Below the pieces are notes generated by a model. It saw only the letters and a list, made by a program, of their open reading frames with translations, did no database searches and was not told the DNA's origin. Shown one piece after another: positions 1 to 7,831 of a stretch of 64,000 nucleotides of DNA. The stretch's first letter is position 1, and each line of letters starts with the position of its first letter. The DNA lies in the NCBI RefSeq assembly GCF_001458255.1, contig NZ_CYSB01000038.1:177208-241207 (forward strand), written 5' to 3'. Made by a program: the position numbers and the translations under genes. The stretch is from Thalassovita autumnalis (GTDB lineage Bacteria > Pseudomonadota > Alphaproteobacteria > Rhodobacterales > Rhodobacteraceae).

Positions 1-480
1 AAAGCTGCCTTGCAGCACCAGCGTCAGCTCCATCCCGTTGTGGCCGTGGTCCGGAACCGCCTGTCCCGGCGGGATGTGCAGCAACCGCACCGAGCCGTGC
101 GCATCGGCGCTGATGATGGCCTGTTTCATGCCCAGTCCCAGCGAGCGCCAGCGCGGGGGCTTGTTTTTCAGCGCCTCCATCAAAGGGCCGGGGTAAATGC
201 CGTTGGCCGCAGCGGGTTTGGGCAGATCGCGCGGCAGGGCCGCCTCTGGCGCCATATCCAGCTTGGCAAAGATGTCTGATTTCACGCTGTCGCTCAGTGC
301 AATGGCATCGGTGGCATCCAGCAGCGCACCGCCGATGGCCTGATGGCTTTCGTAGGCGGCACGGCAGGTTTCGCACATGGAGATGTGCGTGGCCACCACA
401 AGCGAGAACACGGGCGATAGGCTACCGGAAGCGTAAGCAGCCAAAAGCGCGTCGGGGGTATGTTGGGTAATTGCGGTCAT
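1..480 (-). CDS. chrR: Anti-sigma factor ChrR (3' end beyond the window)
   Basis: Zinc-dependent anti-sigma factor that holds the ECF sigma factor RpoE inactive until singlet oxygen or related stress. Translating the minus strand from the ATG at 480 gives 160 codons that run off the left edge. The N-terminal zinc site is complete: His7, His32, Cys36 and Cys39 (context HISMCETC), each one residue later than the known H6/H31/C35/C38 of Rhodobacter sphaeroides ChrR. The C-terminal cupin begins to show its metal ligands in HGHNGMELT (His145, His147, Glu151). The gene starts one base after the rpoE stop, so the two are translationally linked. The last part of the cupin domain is missing only because the window ends. 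Confidence 0.93.
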   Translation of the reverse strand, partial: MTAITQHTPDALLAAYASGSLSPVFSLVVATHISMCETCRAAYESHQAIGGALLDATDAIALSDSVKSDIFAKLDMAPEAALPRDLPKPAAANGIYPGPLMEALKNKPPRWRSLGLGMKQAIISADAHGSVRLLHIPPGQAVPDHGHNGMELTLVLQGSF

Positions 481-481
481 C

Positions 482-1075
482 TTAGCGCATTGCCTTGAGA
501 TCGTGGCGCAGTCGTTCCAGCCCAAGCCGGATGCGTGATTTGATCGTGCCAAGGGGCAGGCCTGTGGCCTTGCTGATGTCCTGATGGCTCAGCTCACCCA
601 AGTAGGCTTTCTCGATCATTTCACGCTGGTTCGGCGCAAGGCGCGACAGCGCGTCTTTCAATTGAGTGGTTTCCTGCTGCACCGCGAGGATCTGGCTGGC
701 GTCGGGTTCCAGGCCCGGCTCTTCCTTCAGCTCTTCGGGCACGGGGCGGCCCAGTTTACGATGCAGGTCGATTTGACGGTTGCGGGCGATTTGGTAGATC
801 CACGCCGAAACCTGGGCCCGGTGCGGGTCAAACTGATCCGCCTTGTGCCAAACGGTCAACATGACGTCCTGCACAATTTCCTCCGCCTGCGCCGGATTGC
901 AGCCAGAGCGGATCACAAACCCTTTCAGGCGTGGCGCAAAATGGTCAAACAAGCGCGCGAAGGCCGGTTTGTCGCGTTGATCGCGGACAGCCAACATCCA
1001 CTGCGTTTCAGGTGCGATTTGCACCTCAGTCGCAGCGGGCTTTTGACAGCCGTCATCCCCTGGCGCTGACGTCAC
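482..1075 (-). CDS. rpoE: ECF sigma factor RpoE (ChrR partner)
   Basis: ECF sigma factor directing the singlet-oxygen response. Numbered from the GTG at 1075 it is 197 residues. Sigma region 2 spans about 35-110 (FARLFDHFAPRLKGF, AWIYQIARNRQIDLHRK). Region 4 spans about 140-195, with a helix-turn-helix in LSHQDISKATGLPLGTIKSR. An in-frame ATG lies upstream at 1162 (226 residues), but it falls at the transcription start expected from the promoter at 1167-1196 and could only be used leaderless. The GTG at 1075 has an AGGGAG ribosome site nine bases upstream (1085-1090), so I prefer it. chrR follows at once. The operon appears autoregulated by its own promoter. Confidence 0.92.
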   Translation of the reverse strand: MTSAPGDDGCQKPAATEVQIAPETQWMLAVRDQRDKPAFARLFDHFAPRLKGFVIRSGCNPAQAEEIVQDVMLTVWHKADQFDPHRAQVSAWIYQIARNRQIDLHRKLGRPVPEELKEEPGLEPDASQILAVQQETTQLKDALSRLAPNQREMIEKAYLGELSHQDISKATGLPLGTIKSRIRLGLERLRHDLKAMR

Positions 1076-1166
1076 TTTCTTGCGCTCCCTGCGGGCCACC
1101 GAAGCCCCGAGCGTGGCACGGGGGCGAAGGGTGGCGATGTCTTCGTAACTTTTTGTCAGCATAGCC

Positions 1167-1196
1167 CTGTTACGGGACGTCTGAAAAGTTGGATCA
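1167..1196 (-). promoter_or_regulatory. RpoE-type promoter of rpoE-chrR
   Basis: On the minus strand TGATCC (1196-1191) is followed after exactly 18 bases by TAACAG (1172-1167). TGATCC is the -35 element known for the Rhodobacter RpoE sigma factor, with a TAA-type -10. This fits an autoregulated rpoE-chrR operon. Confidence 0.75.
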
Positions 1197-1213
1197 TTCT
1201 TTTTTCATTTAAG

Positions 1214-1243
1214 TGATCCGATGGCGTTGTTGAGGCGTAACAC
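1214..1243 (+). promoter_or_regulatory. RpoE-type promoter of the lipid-modification operon
   Basis: On the plus strand TGATCC (1214-1219) is followed after exactly 18 bases by TAACAC (1238-1243). It faces away from the rpoE promoter and has the same spacing and almost the same -10. The expected start near 1250 leaves a leader of about 30 bases to the ATG at 1280. Confidence 0.75.
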
Positions 1244-1279
1244 CCTCAAATAACTCAGGCAAACCTAACAGGAGATCTC

Positions 1280-2593
1280 ATGTCGTTTGACGCTCTACCC
1301 GTTGTTCCGCAGCGCATCGCCGTGATTGGCGGCGGCATTTCCGGTCTCGCTTCGGCCTACCTGCTGGCGGGCCAGCATGAGGTGACCCTGTTCGAAGCAG
1401 CGCCGCGGCTGGGCGGGCATGCACGCACTATTCAGGCTGGGATCACTGGTCAGCAGCCGGTGGATACCGGGTTTATCGTTTTCAACTACGCCAACTATCC
1501 GCACCTGACCCGGATGTTTAAGGATCTGGATGTCCCGGTCTGCAAAAGCGACATGAGCTTTGGCGCCTCGATTAATGAGGGTGAGGTGGAATACGGGTTG
1601 CGCAACATCAAGGCCTTGCTGGCGCAGAAGCGCAACGTGTTGCGTCCCAGTTTTGTGCGGATGCTGCGCGATGTGATGCGCTTCAATGCCCGCGCTGAAG
1701 CATTGGCCGACAATGATGACAGCACCATCGCTGATTTGATGGCCGATCTGAACCTCGGGGATTGGTTCCAGCGGTACTACCTGATGCCGCTATGTGGCGC
1801 GATCTGGTCAACGCCGCCGTCTGAAATTCGCAGCTTCCCAGCCAAATCGCTGGTGCAGTTCTTCCGCAACCATGCCCTATTGTCGGCCAGCGGTCAGCAC
1901 CAATGGTGGACGGTGGATGGCGGCAGCATCGAATATGTCACCCGGTTGGAACGTCACCTGACCCGCACCGGCGTGTCGCTGCGCAAGGCCACACCGGTTT
2001 CGGCCGTCAAACGGGATGGCATCGCCGCGACGGTTTTCGCCGATGGGATGGAGCCGGAACGGTTCGATCAGGTGATCTTTGCCTGCCATTCGGATCAGGC
2101 ATTGCGCCTGCTGGCCAACCCCACGTCTGAGGAACAGGCGGTTCTGGGCGCGATGCGTTTCCAGGACAATCAGATGATCCTGCACCGTGACGTCAGCCAG
2201 ATGCCTGAGCGCCGTGCGGTCTGGTCCTCCTGGGTGTACAAGGCCGATACCCGCCTGCCGGAGCCCAGCATTGGCGTCACCTATTGGATGAACCGGCTGC
2301 AAAACATTGATGAAAGTGATCCGCTGTTTGTCTCACTCAACCCGGCAACCCCGGTGCCGGATCACATGATTTACGATCAGACCGATTTCCGTCACCCGGT
2401 GTTTGACCGTGCGGCGCTGGCGGCGCAGCAGCAGTTGCGGCAGATGCAGAGGCAGAACCAGACCTGGTTCGCTGGCGCCTACACCCGCCATGGCTTCCAC
2501 GAAGATGGCTTTGCCAGCGCTGTGCGTGTCGCGCGCGAACTGGCGCAGAACGCCCAGGCCGCGGGGCCAGAGCTGCGGGCACAATATGCATGA
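1280..2593 (+). CDS. FAD-dependent amine-oxidase-family oxidoreductase (COG2907 type)
   Basis: 437-residue flavoprotein. The N-terminal dinucleotide fold reads AVIGGGISGLASAYLL (about 14-29), followed by the second FAD motif APRLGGHA. It belongs to the amine oxidase/protoporphyrinogen oxidase-like family that is repeatedly found beside DUF1365 and cyclopropane-fatty-acid synthase genes. A good AGGAGA ribosome site lies at 1270-1275. It is the first gene of an operon of at least four tightly packed genes behind an RpoE-type promoter. In Rhodobacter sphaeroides a similar RpoE-dependent set is linked to fatty-acid modification during singlet-oxygen stress. The exact reaction (for example desaturation of a methylated acyl chain) is inferred, not shown. 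Confidence 0.88.
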   Translation: MSFDALPVVPQRIAVIGGGISGLASAYLLAGQHEVTLFEAAPRLGGHARTIQAGITGQQPVDTGFIVFNYANYPHLTRMFKDLDVPVCKSDMSFGASINEGEVEYGLRNIKALLAQKRNVLRPSFVRMLRDVMRFNARAEALADNDDSTIADLMADLNLGDWFQRYYLMPLCGAIWSTPPSEIRSFPAKSLVQFFRNHALLSASGQHQWWTVDGGSIEYVTRLERHLTRTGVSLRKATPVSAVKRDGIAATVFADGMEPERFDQVIFACHSDQALRLLANPTSEEQAVLGAMRFQDNQMILHRDVSQMPERRAVWSSWVYKADTRLPEPSIGVTYWMNRLQNIDESDPLFVSLNPATPVPDHMIYDQTDFRHPVFDRAALAAQQQLRQMQRQNQTWFAGAYTRHGFHEDGFASAVRVARELAQNAQAAGPELRAQYA

Positions 2594-3369
2594 GTGCAGA
2601 GTACAAGAGTAACCAAGGTATGGACCAAGTTCAGCACATTCAAGGCGTGACCACCCACACCCGGCGCGGGGCGCATCGCAATGCCTTCCGCTACAGTGTC
2701 GACTTCCTTATGCTGGACCCGGAGGCAACAGGCCCAACGCCAAGGCTGTTCAGCCGCAACCGGTTCAATCTGGCGGCGGTGCATGACCGGGATCATGGCG
2801 GTGTTATTGGTGAAGGGCAGGGCGCCCCCTGGGCCCGTGAGGTGCTGGAACAACATGGGCTGACGACAGAGGTCACGCTAAGGCTGCTGACGCAGCCGCG
2901 TTGGCTGGGCTACGGGTTCAACCCGGTCAGTTTCTGGCTGGCCTATCACAATGACGATCTGCTGGCGGTGATTGCTGAGGTCTCCACCCCCTTCAACGAC
3001 CGCCATTCTTACCTGTGTCACGCGGAGGACTTTGCGCCGATCACCCGCGAAACCCAGCTGAGCAAATCTAAACGACTGCATGTCTCGCCCTTTCAGGAGA
3101 TTAAGGGCGGCTATGACTTCCGCTTTGATATCCGCCCCGATCAGATCGCCATCCAGATCCTGCACCGCAACGGTGAGGAGGGTGTGATGGCCACCCTTTC
3201 TGGGCAATGCCAGCCGCTGACCAATCGGGGCCTCATGCGGGCCAGCCTGCGCCGCCCGATGGGCGGTCTGCGCACCATGGCGCTGATCCATTGGCAGGCG
3301 CTGATCCTGAAACTCAAAGGCGCGCGCTACCGCACCCGCCCTACACCCCCAACACATGAGGTGTCTTGA
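2590..3369 (+). CDS. DUF1365 family protein
   Basis: 259-residue DUF1365 protein. Typical family stretches are visible: RNAFRYSVDFLML near the N-terminus, GYGFNPVSFWLAYH, EVSTPFNDRHSYLC and the KRLHVSPFQ region. Its ATG overlaps the stop of the amine oxidase gene (ATGA), indicating translational coupling. An alternative start at 2620 (MDQVQHIQG) is possible, since neither site has a strong ribosome site. The protein has no firmly established biochemical role; its constant company with the flavoprotein and the cyclopropane synthase points to a joint lipid reaction. Position in the RpoE-controlled operon supports a membrane-lipid stress role. Confidence 0.9.
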   Translation: MSAEYKSNQGMDQVQHIQGVTTHTRRGAHRNAFRYSVDFLMLDPEATGPTPRLFSRNRFNLAAVHDRDHGGVIGEGQGAPWAREVLEQHGLTTEVTLRLLTQPRWLGYGFNPVSFWLAYHNDDLLAVIAEVSTPFNDRHSYLCHAEDFAPITRETQLSKSKRLHVSPFQEIKGGYDFRFDIRPDQIAIQILHRNGEEGVMATLSGQCQPLTNRGLMRASLRRPMGGLRTMALIHWQALILKLKGARYRTRPTPPTHEVS

Positions 3370-4527
3370 ATGCTGTTCCTAAGCAACCGTGTCAAAGCAG
3401 ACTTTCTGGCAACCTGCGAACGGATCGACCGTGGCACCCTGCATCTGCGCACCCCTGAGGGGGAACGCTACACCTTCGGGGCAGGCGCGCCTGAGGCAGA
3501 GATGGACATCAAGGACTGGTCGGTTGTGACGACGATTGCCAGCAGGGGCGATATTGGTCTGGGCGAAACCTATGTGGCGGGCCTGTGGGAAACCCCCTCG
3601 ATTGAGGTGCTGACCAAAGTGGCGCTGATGAACCTCGAACAGTTCACCGGCTATGCCTATGCCGGGTTCTGGCAGACGCTGAAATTCCGCGTGGTGGACC
3701 GGCTGCTGCGGGCAAACTCCCGCCGGGGTGCCGCGCGCAACATCAAAGCGCACTACGATGTCGGCAATGAATTCTACCAGCTGTGGCTGGATGACACGAT
3801 GACCTATTCCTCAGCGCTGTTTGCGCCGGGCGATAATGACCTGTCCCGCGCACAGACCCGCAAATATGATCGGATCCTTGATCGTCTGGGCCAAGGCGAA
3901 AACATTCTGGAGATCGGCTGCGGTTGGGGCGGCTTTGCGGAACGTGCCGCAGAACAAGGGCGTCGTGTTACCGGGGTGACCATTTCACCCAGCCAGAAAG
4001 GCTATGCTGATGCCCGGCTTGATGGCCGCGCAGACATCCGGCTGCAAGATTACCGCGCGGTGCAGGGTCAGTTCGACAACATCGTGTCGATTGAGATGAT
4101 TGAGGCGGTGGGCGAACGCTACTGGCCGACCTATTTTTCCACCCTGAAACAGCGTTTGGCGCAGGGCGGGCGCGCGGTCATTCAGGCGATCACCGTGCAG
4201 GATGATTACTTTGACACCTACCGCAACAGCTCGGACTACATCCGGCAATACACCTTTCCCGGCGGCATGCTGCTGAGCACACAAAAGATCACCGAACAGG
4301 CCCATCAGGCCGGTCTACAGGTGCGCGGCAGCCATGGCTTCGGCATCGATTACGCACGCACCTGCGCGATGTGGGATGAACGGCTGGTGGAACAGTCAAA
4401 CCGGATCCGCCGCCTTGGCTATGACGAAGGTTTCCTGCGCAACTGGCGCTATTACCTTGGGATCTGCGCGGCCTCCTTCGCGGTGGGGCAGACCGATGTG
4501 GTGCAGGTGGAGCTGGCCCATGCCTGA
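3370..4527 (+). CDS. cfa: Cyclopropane-fatty-acyl-phospholipid synthase family methyltransferase
   Basis: SAM-dependent methyltransferase of 385 residues, the usual length for the family. It transfers a methylene or methyl group to the double bond of acyl chains in membrane phospholipids. The SAM motif is LEIGCGWGGFAERAAEQGRR. Family hallmarks follow: HYDVGNEFYQLWLDDTMTYS, a VSIEMIEAVGERYW stretch and QAITVQDDYFDTYR. The ATG directly abuts the stop of the DUF1365 gene. With its two upstream neighbours it may make methylated or furan-type fatty acids that scavenge singlet oxygen, as described for Rhodobacter; this substrate is inference. Plain cyclopropanation is the alternative. Confidence 0.93.
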   Translation: MLFLSNRVKADFLATCERIDRGTLHLRTPEGERYTFGAGAPEAEMDIKDWSVVTTIASRGDIGLGETYVAGLWETPSIEVLTKVALMNLEQFTGYAYAGFWQTLKFRVVDRLLRANSRRGAARNIKAHYDVGNEFYQLWLDDTMTYSSALFAPGDNDLSRAQTRKYDRILDRLGQGENILEIGCGWGGFAERAAEQGRRVTGVTISPSQKGYADARLDGRADIRLQDYRAVQGQFDNIVSIEMIEAVGERYWPTYFSTLKQRLAQGGRAVIQAITVQDDYFDTYRNSSDYIRQYTFPGGMLLSTQKITEQAHQAGLQVRGSHGFGIDYARTCAMWDERLVEQSNRIRRLGYDEGFLRNWRYYLGICAASFAVGQTDVVQVELAHA

Positions 4528-5290
4528 AGGACGACGATCCGGCGGGCCTAACCCGCGCCGGTCCGAACGGATCTGGCTGATCGGTGCGTCTGAGGGCATC
4601 GGTGAGGCACTGGCGCGTGCCTATGCCGATCGCGGGGATAGCCTGATCCTGAGCGCGCGCACCGAAGCGCGGCTGCATGTGCTGGCGGAAACACTGCCCG
4701 GAAGTCACGATGTTTTGCCGTTGGATATTGGTGACGATCAATCAATCGCGCAGGCCCAGCTGGCAATGCGGTCGATCGGGCCGGTGGACCGGGTGATCAA
4801 CATGGCGGCGCTTTATGATCCCGGTCAGGTGGAGGAGCTGGATTTGCAGCGGGCCTCTGACATTGTGCGTGTGAACCTGGTTGGCACACTGATGGTCGCG
4901 CGCGCGGCTGTGTCGGTGTTGCGACCGGCAGGTCAACTGGCGCTCTGTGGCAGTGTCGCGGGCTATTTTGGTCTGCCGCAGGGGCAGATCTATTCCGCCA
5001 CCAAGGCGGCGGTGATCAATCTGGCGGAAAGCCTGCGGATTGAACTGTCCGGCCGCTTTGACGTGCGCCTGTTGTCGCCGGGGTTTGTTGACACCCGTCT
5101 GACCCAAAAAAACGCCTTTGCCATGCCCGGGCTGATGACACCCGAAGGTGCAGCGCAGGCGATTGTGCGCGGGCTGGATCGCCGCCCGTTCGAAGTACAC
5201 TTTCCCCGCCGCCTGACCCTACCCCTGAAGCTGCTGCGCCTCCTGCCCTATGCGCTGGCGTTCCCCTTAACCCGTAGGTTACTGCGCTGA
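4520..5290 (+). CDS. Short-chain dehydrogenase/reductase of the RpoE lipid operon
   Basis: 256-residue SDR. The cofactor motif is GASEGIG (about 27-33), and the active site has Ser in CGSVAG followed by YSATK. The usual NNAG motif is replaced by NMAA. The frame is open upstream to 4334, but the ATG at 4520 has a GGTGGAG ribosome site and overlaps the end of the cyclopropane synthase gene by eight bases, so I start here. The C-terminal basic and hydrophobic tail (LKLLRLLPYALAFPLTRRLL) suggests membrane contact. Substrate unknown; probably a lipid intermediate of this operon. Confidence 0.88.
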   Translation: MPEGRRSGGPNPRRSERIWLIGASEGIGEALARAYADRGDSLILSARTEARLHVLAETLPGSHDVLPLDIGDDQSIAQAQLAMRSIGPVDRVINMAALYDPGQVEELDLQRASDIVRVNLVGTLMVARAAVSVLRPAGQLALCGSVAGYFGLPQGQIYSATKAAVINLAESLRIELSGRFDVRLLSPGFVDTRLTQKNAFAMPGLMTPEGAAQAIVRGLDRRPFEVHFPRRLTLPLKLLRLLPYALAFPLTRRLLR

Positions 5291-5320
5291 GCGCGGCTTG
5301 TTCTAAGAAAGAAGAGCCTC

Positions 5321-5719
5321 ATGAATATCGTCTTCCTCTACCTAGCCACCGCGTTGATTTTCTTTGTGGTCGATGTGATCGGATTGAAGCTGTTCATCAA
5401 ACCGGTGTTTGAACAACATGTGGGTCACCTCTTTGCCGAGGATTTCCGGCTGGGGGCGGCAGGGTTGTTCTATCTGGGCTATGTGGCCGGGATTGTCTGG
5501 TTCGTTTCACTGCCGGCCATGCGGGCTGATGATCCTTCGGCGGCGCTGATTGGGGGGATTTTGCTGGGGCTGATGGCCTATGGCACCTATGAGTTCACAA
5601 ATTACGCCACGTTGAAGGACTGGACGATGCAGCAGGTGGTGCTGGACACCATTTGGGGGGCGGCGCTGACTGGCGTGGCGGCCTGGGGTGGCGTCAGCAT
5701 GCTGCGCGCCATCGGTTAA
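5321..5719 (+). CDS. DUF2177 family small membrane protein
   Basis: 132-residue integral membrane protein with about four transmembrane segments (near 1-20, 45-65, 78-95 and 108-128). The stretch TYEFTNYATLKDWTMQQVVLD is typical of DUF2177, a family common beside RpoE-ChrR and cyclopropane synthase genes in proteobacteria. It lies 30 bases after the SDR and has an AGAAG ribosome site. Probably the last gene of the RpoE-dependent operon. No biochemical role is established. Confidence 0.88.
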   Translation: MNIVFLYLATALIFFVVDVIGLKLFIKPVFEQHVGHLFAEDFRLGAAGLFYLGYVAGIVWFVSLPAMRADDPSAALIGGILLGLMAYGTYEFTNYATLKDWTMQQVVLDTIWGAALTGVAAWGGVSMLRAIG

Positions 5720-5736
5720 AGCTTTAGGTTATTACG

Positions 5737-6267
5737 TTAGGTAAGTGCAGCGAGGCAGGCTGCGGTGACCTGTTCCAGATCGCCATCGATTGAAACAGTG
5801 ACATGCGCCTCATCCGCTTGCGGCGTCTCCAGCGTGGCAAACTGACTGTCCAGCAGGCTGGTGGGCATGAAGTGGTTTTGCCGCGCCGCCATACGGGCGG
5901 CAATCACCGCCTGATTGCCGCTTAAGTGTAGAAACACGGCGTCCGGCAGTTGGGTGCGGATCAGATCACGGTAGCTGCGTTTCAGCGCTGAGCAGGCCGT
6001 GAACACTTGCTGGTCAGGGTGGGCAGCCTGCTGGTCGGCCACATGCAACGCCAGCGCCCGCAGCCAGGGTAGGCGCATCGCATCACTCAGTGGTTGGCCG
6101 GCCGCCATATGGGCCACATTTTCTGCCGGGTGCAGCGCGTCTGCTTCAACGTAGATCCCATTGCGCGCCGCGGCCAGAGCGGCGGCGATACTGCTTTTGC
6201 CGCAGCCGCTGACCCCCATCACAAACAGCGCCGGTCTGCCGGGGAAAACAGGGCTGGGATGAGGCAT
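5737..6267 (-). CDS. gntK: Gluconokinase
   Basis: ATP-dependent kinase turning D-gluconate into 6-phosphogluconate for the Entner-Doudoroff or pentose phosphate route. The P-loop is GVSGCGKSS (about 18-26). Other GntK marks are EADALHPAENVAHMAAG, the TACSALKRSYRDLIR stretch and QNHFMPTSLLDSQFATLE. At 176 residues it has normal family length. A TTG start at 6303 would add 12 residues, but the ATG at 6267 has an AAAGG ribosome site and gives the better N-terminus. It converges on the DUF2177 gene and stands alone, with no gluconate permease nearby. Confidence 0.93.
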   Translation of the reverse strand: MPHPSPVFPGRPALFVMGVSGCGKSSIAAALAAARNGIYVEADALHPAENVAHMAAGQPLSDAMRLPWLRALALHVADQQAAHPDQQVFTACSALKRSYRDLIRTQLPDAVFLHLSGNQAVIAARMAARQNHFMPTSLLDSQFATLETPQADEAHVTVSIDGDLEQVTAACLAALT

Positions 6268-6625
6268 GGCGGGCCTTTCGGTTGGCTGCAGGAGTTGCCG
6301 CAAATGATTGCGCTAACAGATTGGCCTGTGCAAGCCTTAAACACAGCACAGGGTCACGGGCGCCGTGGGGCCATTGGTCACTGATATCAGATGATAAATC
6401 GTAAAACGTGAACTGGACGAAGCCTCTTCGCAGTTTACTTTGAATCCCACCTGTGGTCTGTTTGCGACATAGGCTCGGATTAATGTCGTTTTTGTTTCAT
6501 TATTTGGTAACCGCTGTTTGGGTAAATTCTCCGAGCAAATCGCCTTCTCCGGGCGGTGCCGGATCGTGGTCGACGGGGCCATGGGCGGGGTCAACTTGAA
6601 CAAAGTCTTTGGGAGAAATCTGAAC
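6268..6625. other. Intergenic region before the betaine transporter
   Basis: About 360 bases between gluconokinase and the substrate-binding protein gene. No convincing gene: the open frames here lack ribosome sites and family features. It should hold the transporter promoter and operators for the local GlxA-type regulator, but I cannot name a site. Base composition around 6380-6530 is more AT-rich than the surroundings. Confidence 0.5.
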
Positions 6626-7633
6626 ATGAAGAAATTTGCAGCGCTCGGCGCAGTGAGCATGGGTGTGTCGTTGATGATGGGGGGCGCGGCAGCCGCAGAG
6701 TGTGGCAACGTCACCATCGCGGAATGGAACTGGGCCTCGGGTGAGCTGATGGCCAATGTCGATAAGATCATCCTCGAAGAGGGCTACGGATGCGAAGTGG
6801 ATCTGATCCCCGGCGCCACCACCACCACCTTTGCGTCGATGAACGAAAAGGGCGAACCGGATGTGGCAGGCGAACTGTGGATCAACGCCGTGCGCGATCC
6901 GCTGGCCAAAGCCACCGAAGAGGGGCGCCTGCATTCCGTTGTAAACGGCCCGATCACCGGTCTGGGGGAAGGTTGGTGGGTGTCGCCCGCCTTTGTCGAA
7001 GCCCATCCTGAGCTGAACACCGTGGAGAAGGTTCTGGCGCGTCCCGATCTGTTCCCCTACGTCGAAGATGAAAGCAAAGGCGCCTTCCTGGGCTGCCCTG
7101 CCGGCTGGGGCTGTCAGCTGTCAAACGCCAACCTGTTCCGCGCCTTTGACATGGAAGACAAAGGCTGGACGCTGGTTGATCCGGGTTCCGCCGCGGGTCT
7201 GGACGGCTCGATCGCCAAAGCGGTTGAACGTGGTGAAAACTGGTTTGGCTACTACTGGGCGCCGACCGCGATGATCGGCAAGTACAACCTGACCCTGCTG
7301 GAATGGGAAACCGCTTGGGGTGGCTCGGAAAACTGGGACGGCTGCATCGTGAAGCCAGAACAGGAATGCCTGGACCCGCAGATGACCTCTTACACCGAAT
7401 CTGAGGTGCATACCGTGGTCACCGACCGCTTCCTGAAAGAGGGTGGCGTGGCTGTTGATTACCTGAAGGAACGTGTGTTCCCCGGTGACGTCATGAACAC
7501 CATGCTGGTTTACATGAACGAAAATCAGGCCACCGGTGGTGACGCGGCCTGGTACTTCCTGGAGACCTATCCTGAGATCTGGGAAGCCTGGGTCAGCGAA
7601 GACGCTGCAACCGGCATCAAAAAAGAACTGTGA
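6626..7633 (+). CDS. Betaine/carnitine-type ABC transporter substrate-binding protein (OpuAC family)
   Basis: Periplasmic binding protein of 335 residues for a quaternary amine. A signal peptide (MKKFAALGAVSMGVSLMMGG, cleavage near AAAAE) opens the protein. The mature part is rich in Trp, as expected for an aromatic box gripping trimethylammonium groups (AEWNWASGE, GEGWWVSP, WFGYYWAP). The frame is open to 6518, but the ATG at 6626 with GGGAG upstream is the only start giving a signal peptide. Its position beside a carnitine catabolic operon suggests carnitine, gamma-butyrobetaine or glycine betaine as ligand. TMAO or choline are possible alternatives. Confidence 0.88.
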   Translation: MKKFAALGAVSMGVSLMMGGAAAAECGNVTIAEWNWASGELMANVDKIILEEGYGCEVDLIPGATTTTFASMNEKGEPDVAGELWINAVRDPLAKATEEGRLHSVVNGPITGLGEGWWVSPAFVEAHPELNTVEKVLARPDLFPYVEDESKGAFLGCPAGWGCQLSNANLFRAFDMEDKGWTLVDPGSAAGLDGSIAKAVERGENWFGYYWAPTAMIGKYNLTLLEWETAWGGSENWDGCIVKPEQECLDPQMTSYTESEVHTVVTDRFLKEGGVAVDYLKERVFPGDVMNTMLVYMNENQATGGDAAWYFLETYPEIWEAWVSEDAATGIKKEL

Positions 7634-7651
7634 TCTGACGGATCATACCTA

Positions 7652-7677
7652 GAACGGGGGGCACAGGCCCCCCGTTC
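7652..7677 (+). terminator. Stem-loop after the binding-protein gene
   Basis: A perfect 11-bp stem (GAACGGGGGGC / GCCCCCCGTTC) with an ACAG loop, 18 bases after the stop codon and not followed by a T run. It lies between the binding-protein and permease genes. More likely an mRNA-stabilising or attenuating element than a full terminator. Confidence 0.7.
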
Positions 7678-7831
7678 GCATGCCAAACCCACCGCCAAAT
7701 CGATCGGGGGCGGCACATAAAGACCCCAAGCGGCCGATGGCCACGGGGCGTTCATCAAGGCCCGGGCCATAACGGCCCGCAAAAAGGGCCAGCTAACGGG
7801 CCATAAAGGCAAGACCGAAGGGAGGGGAACC

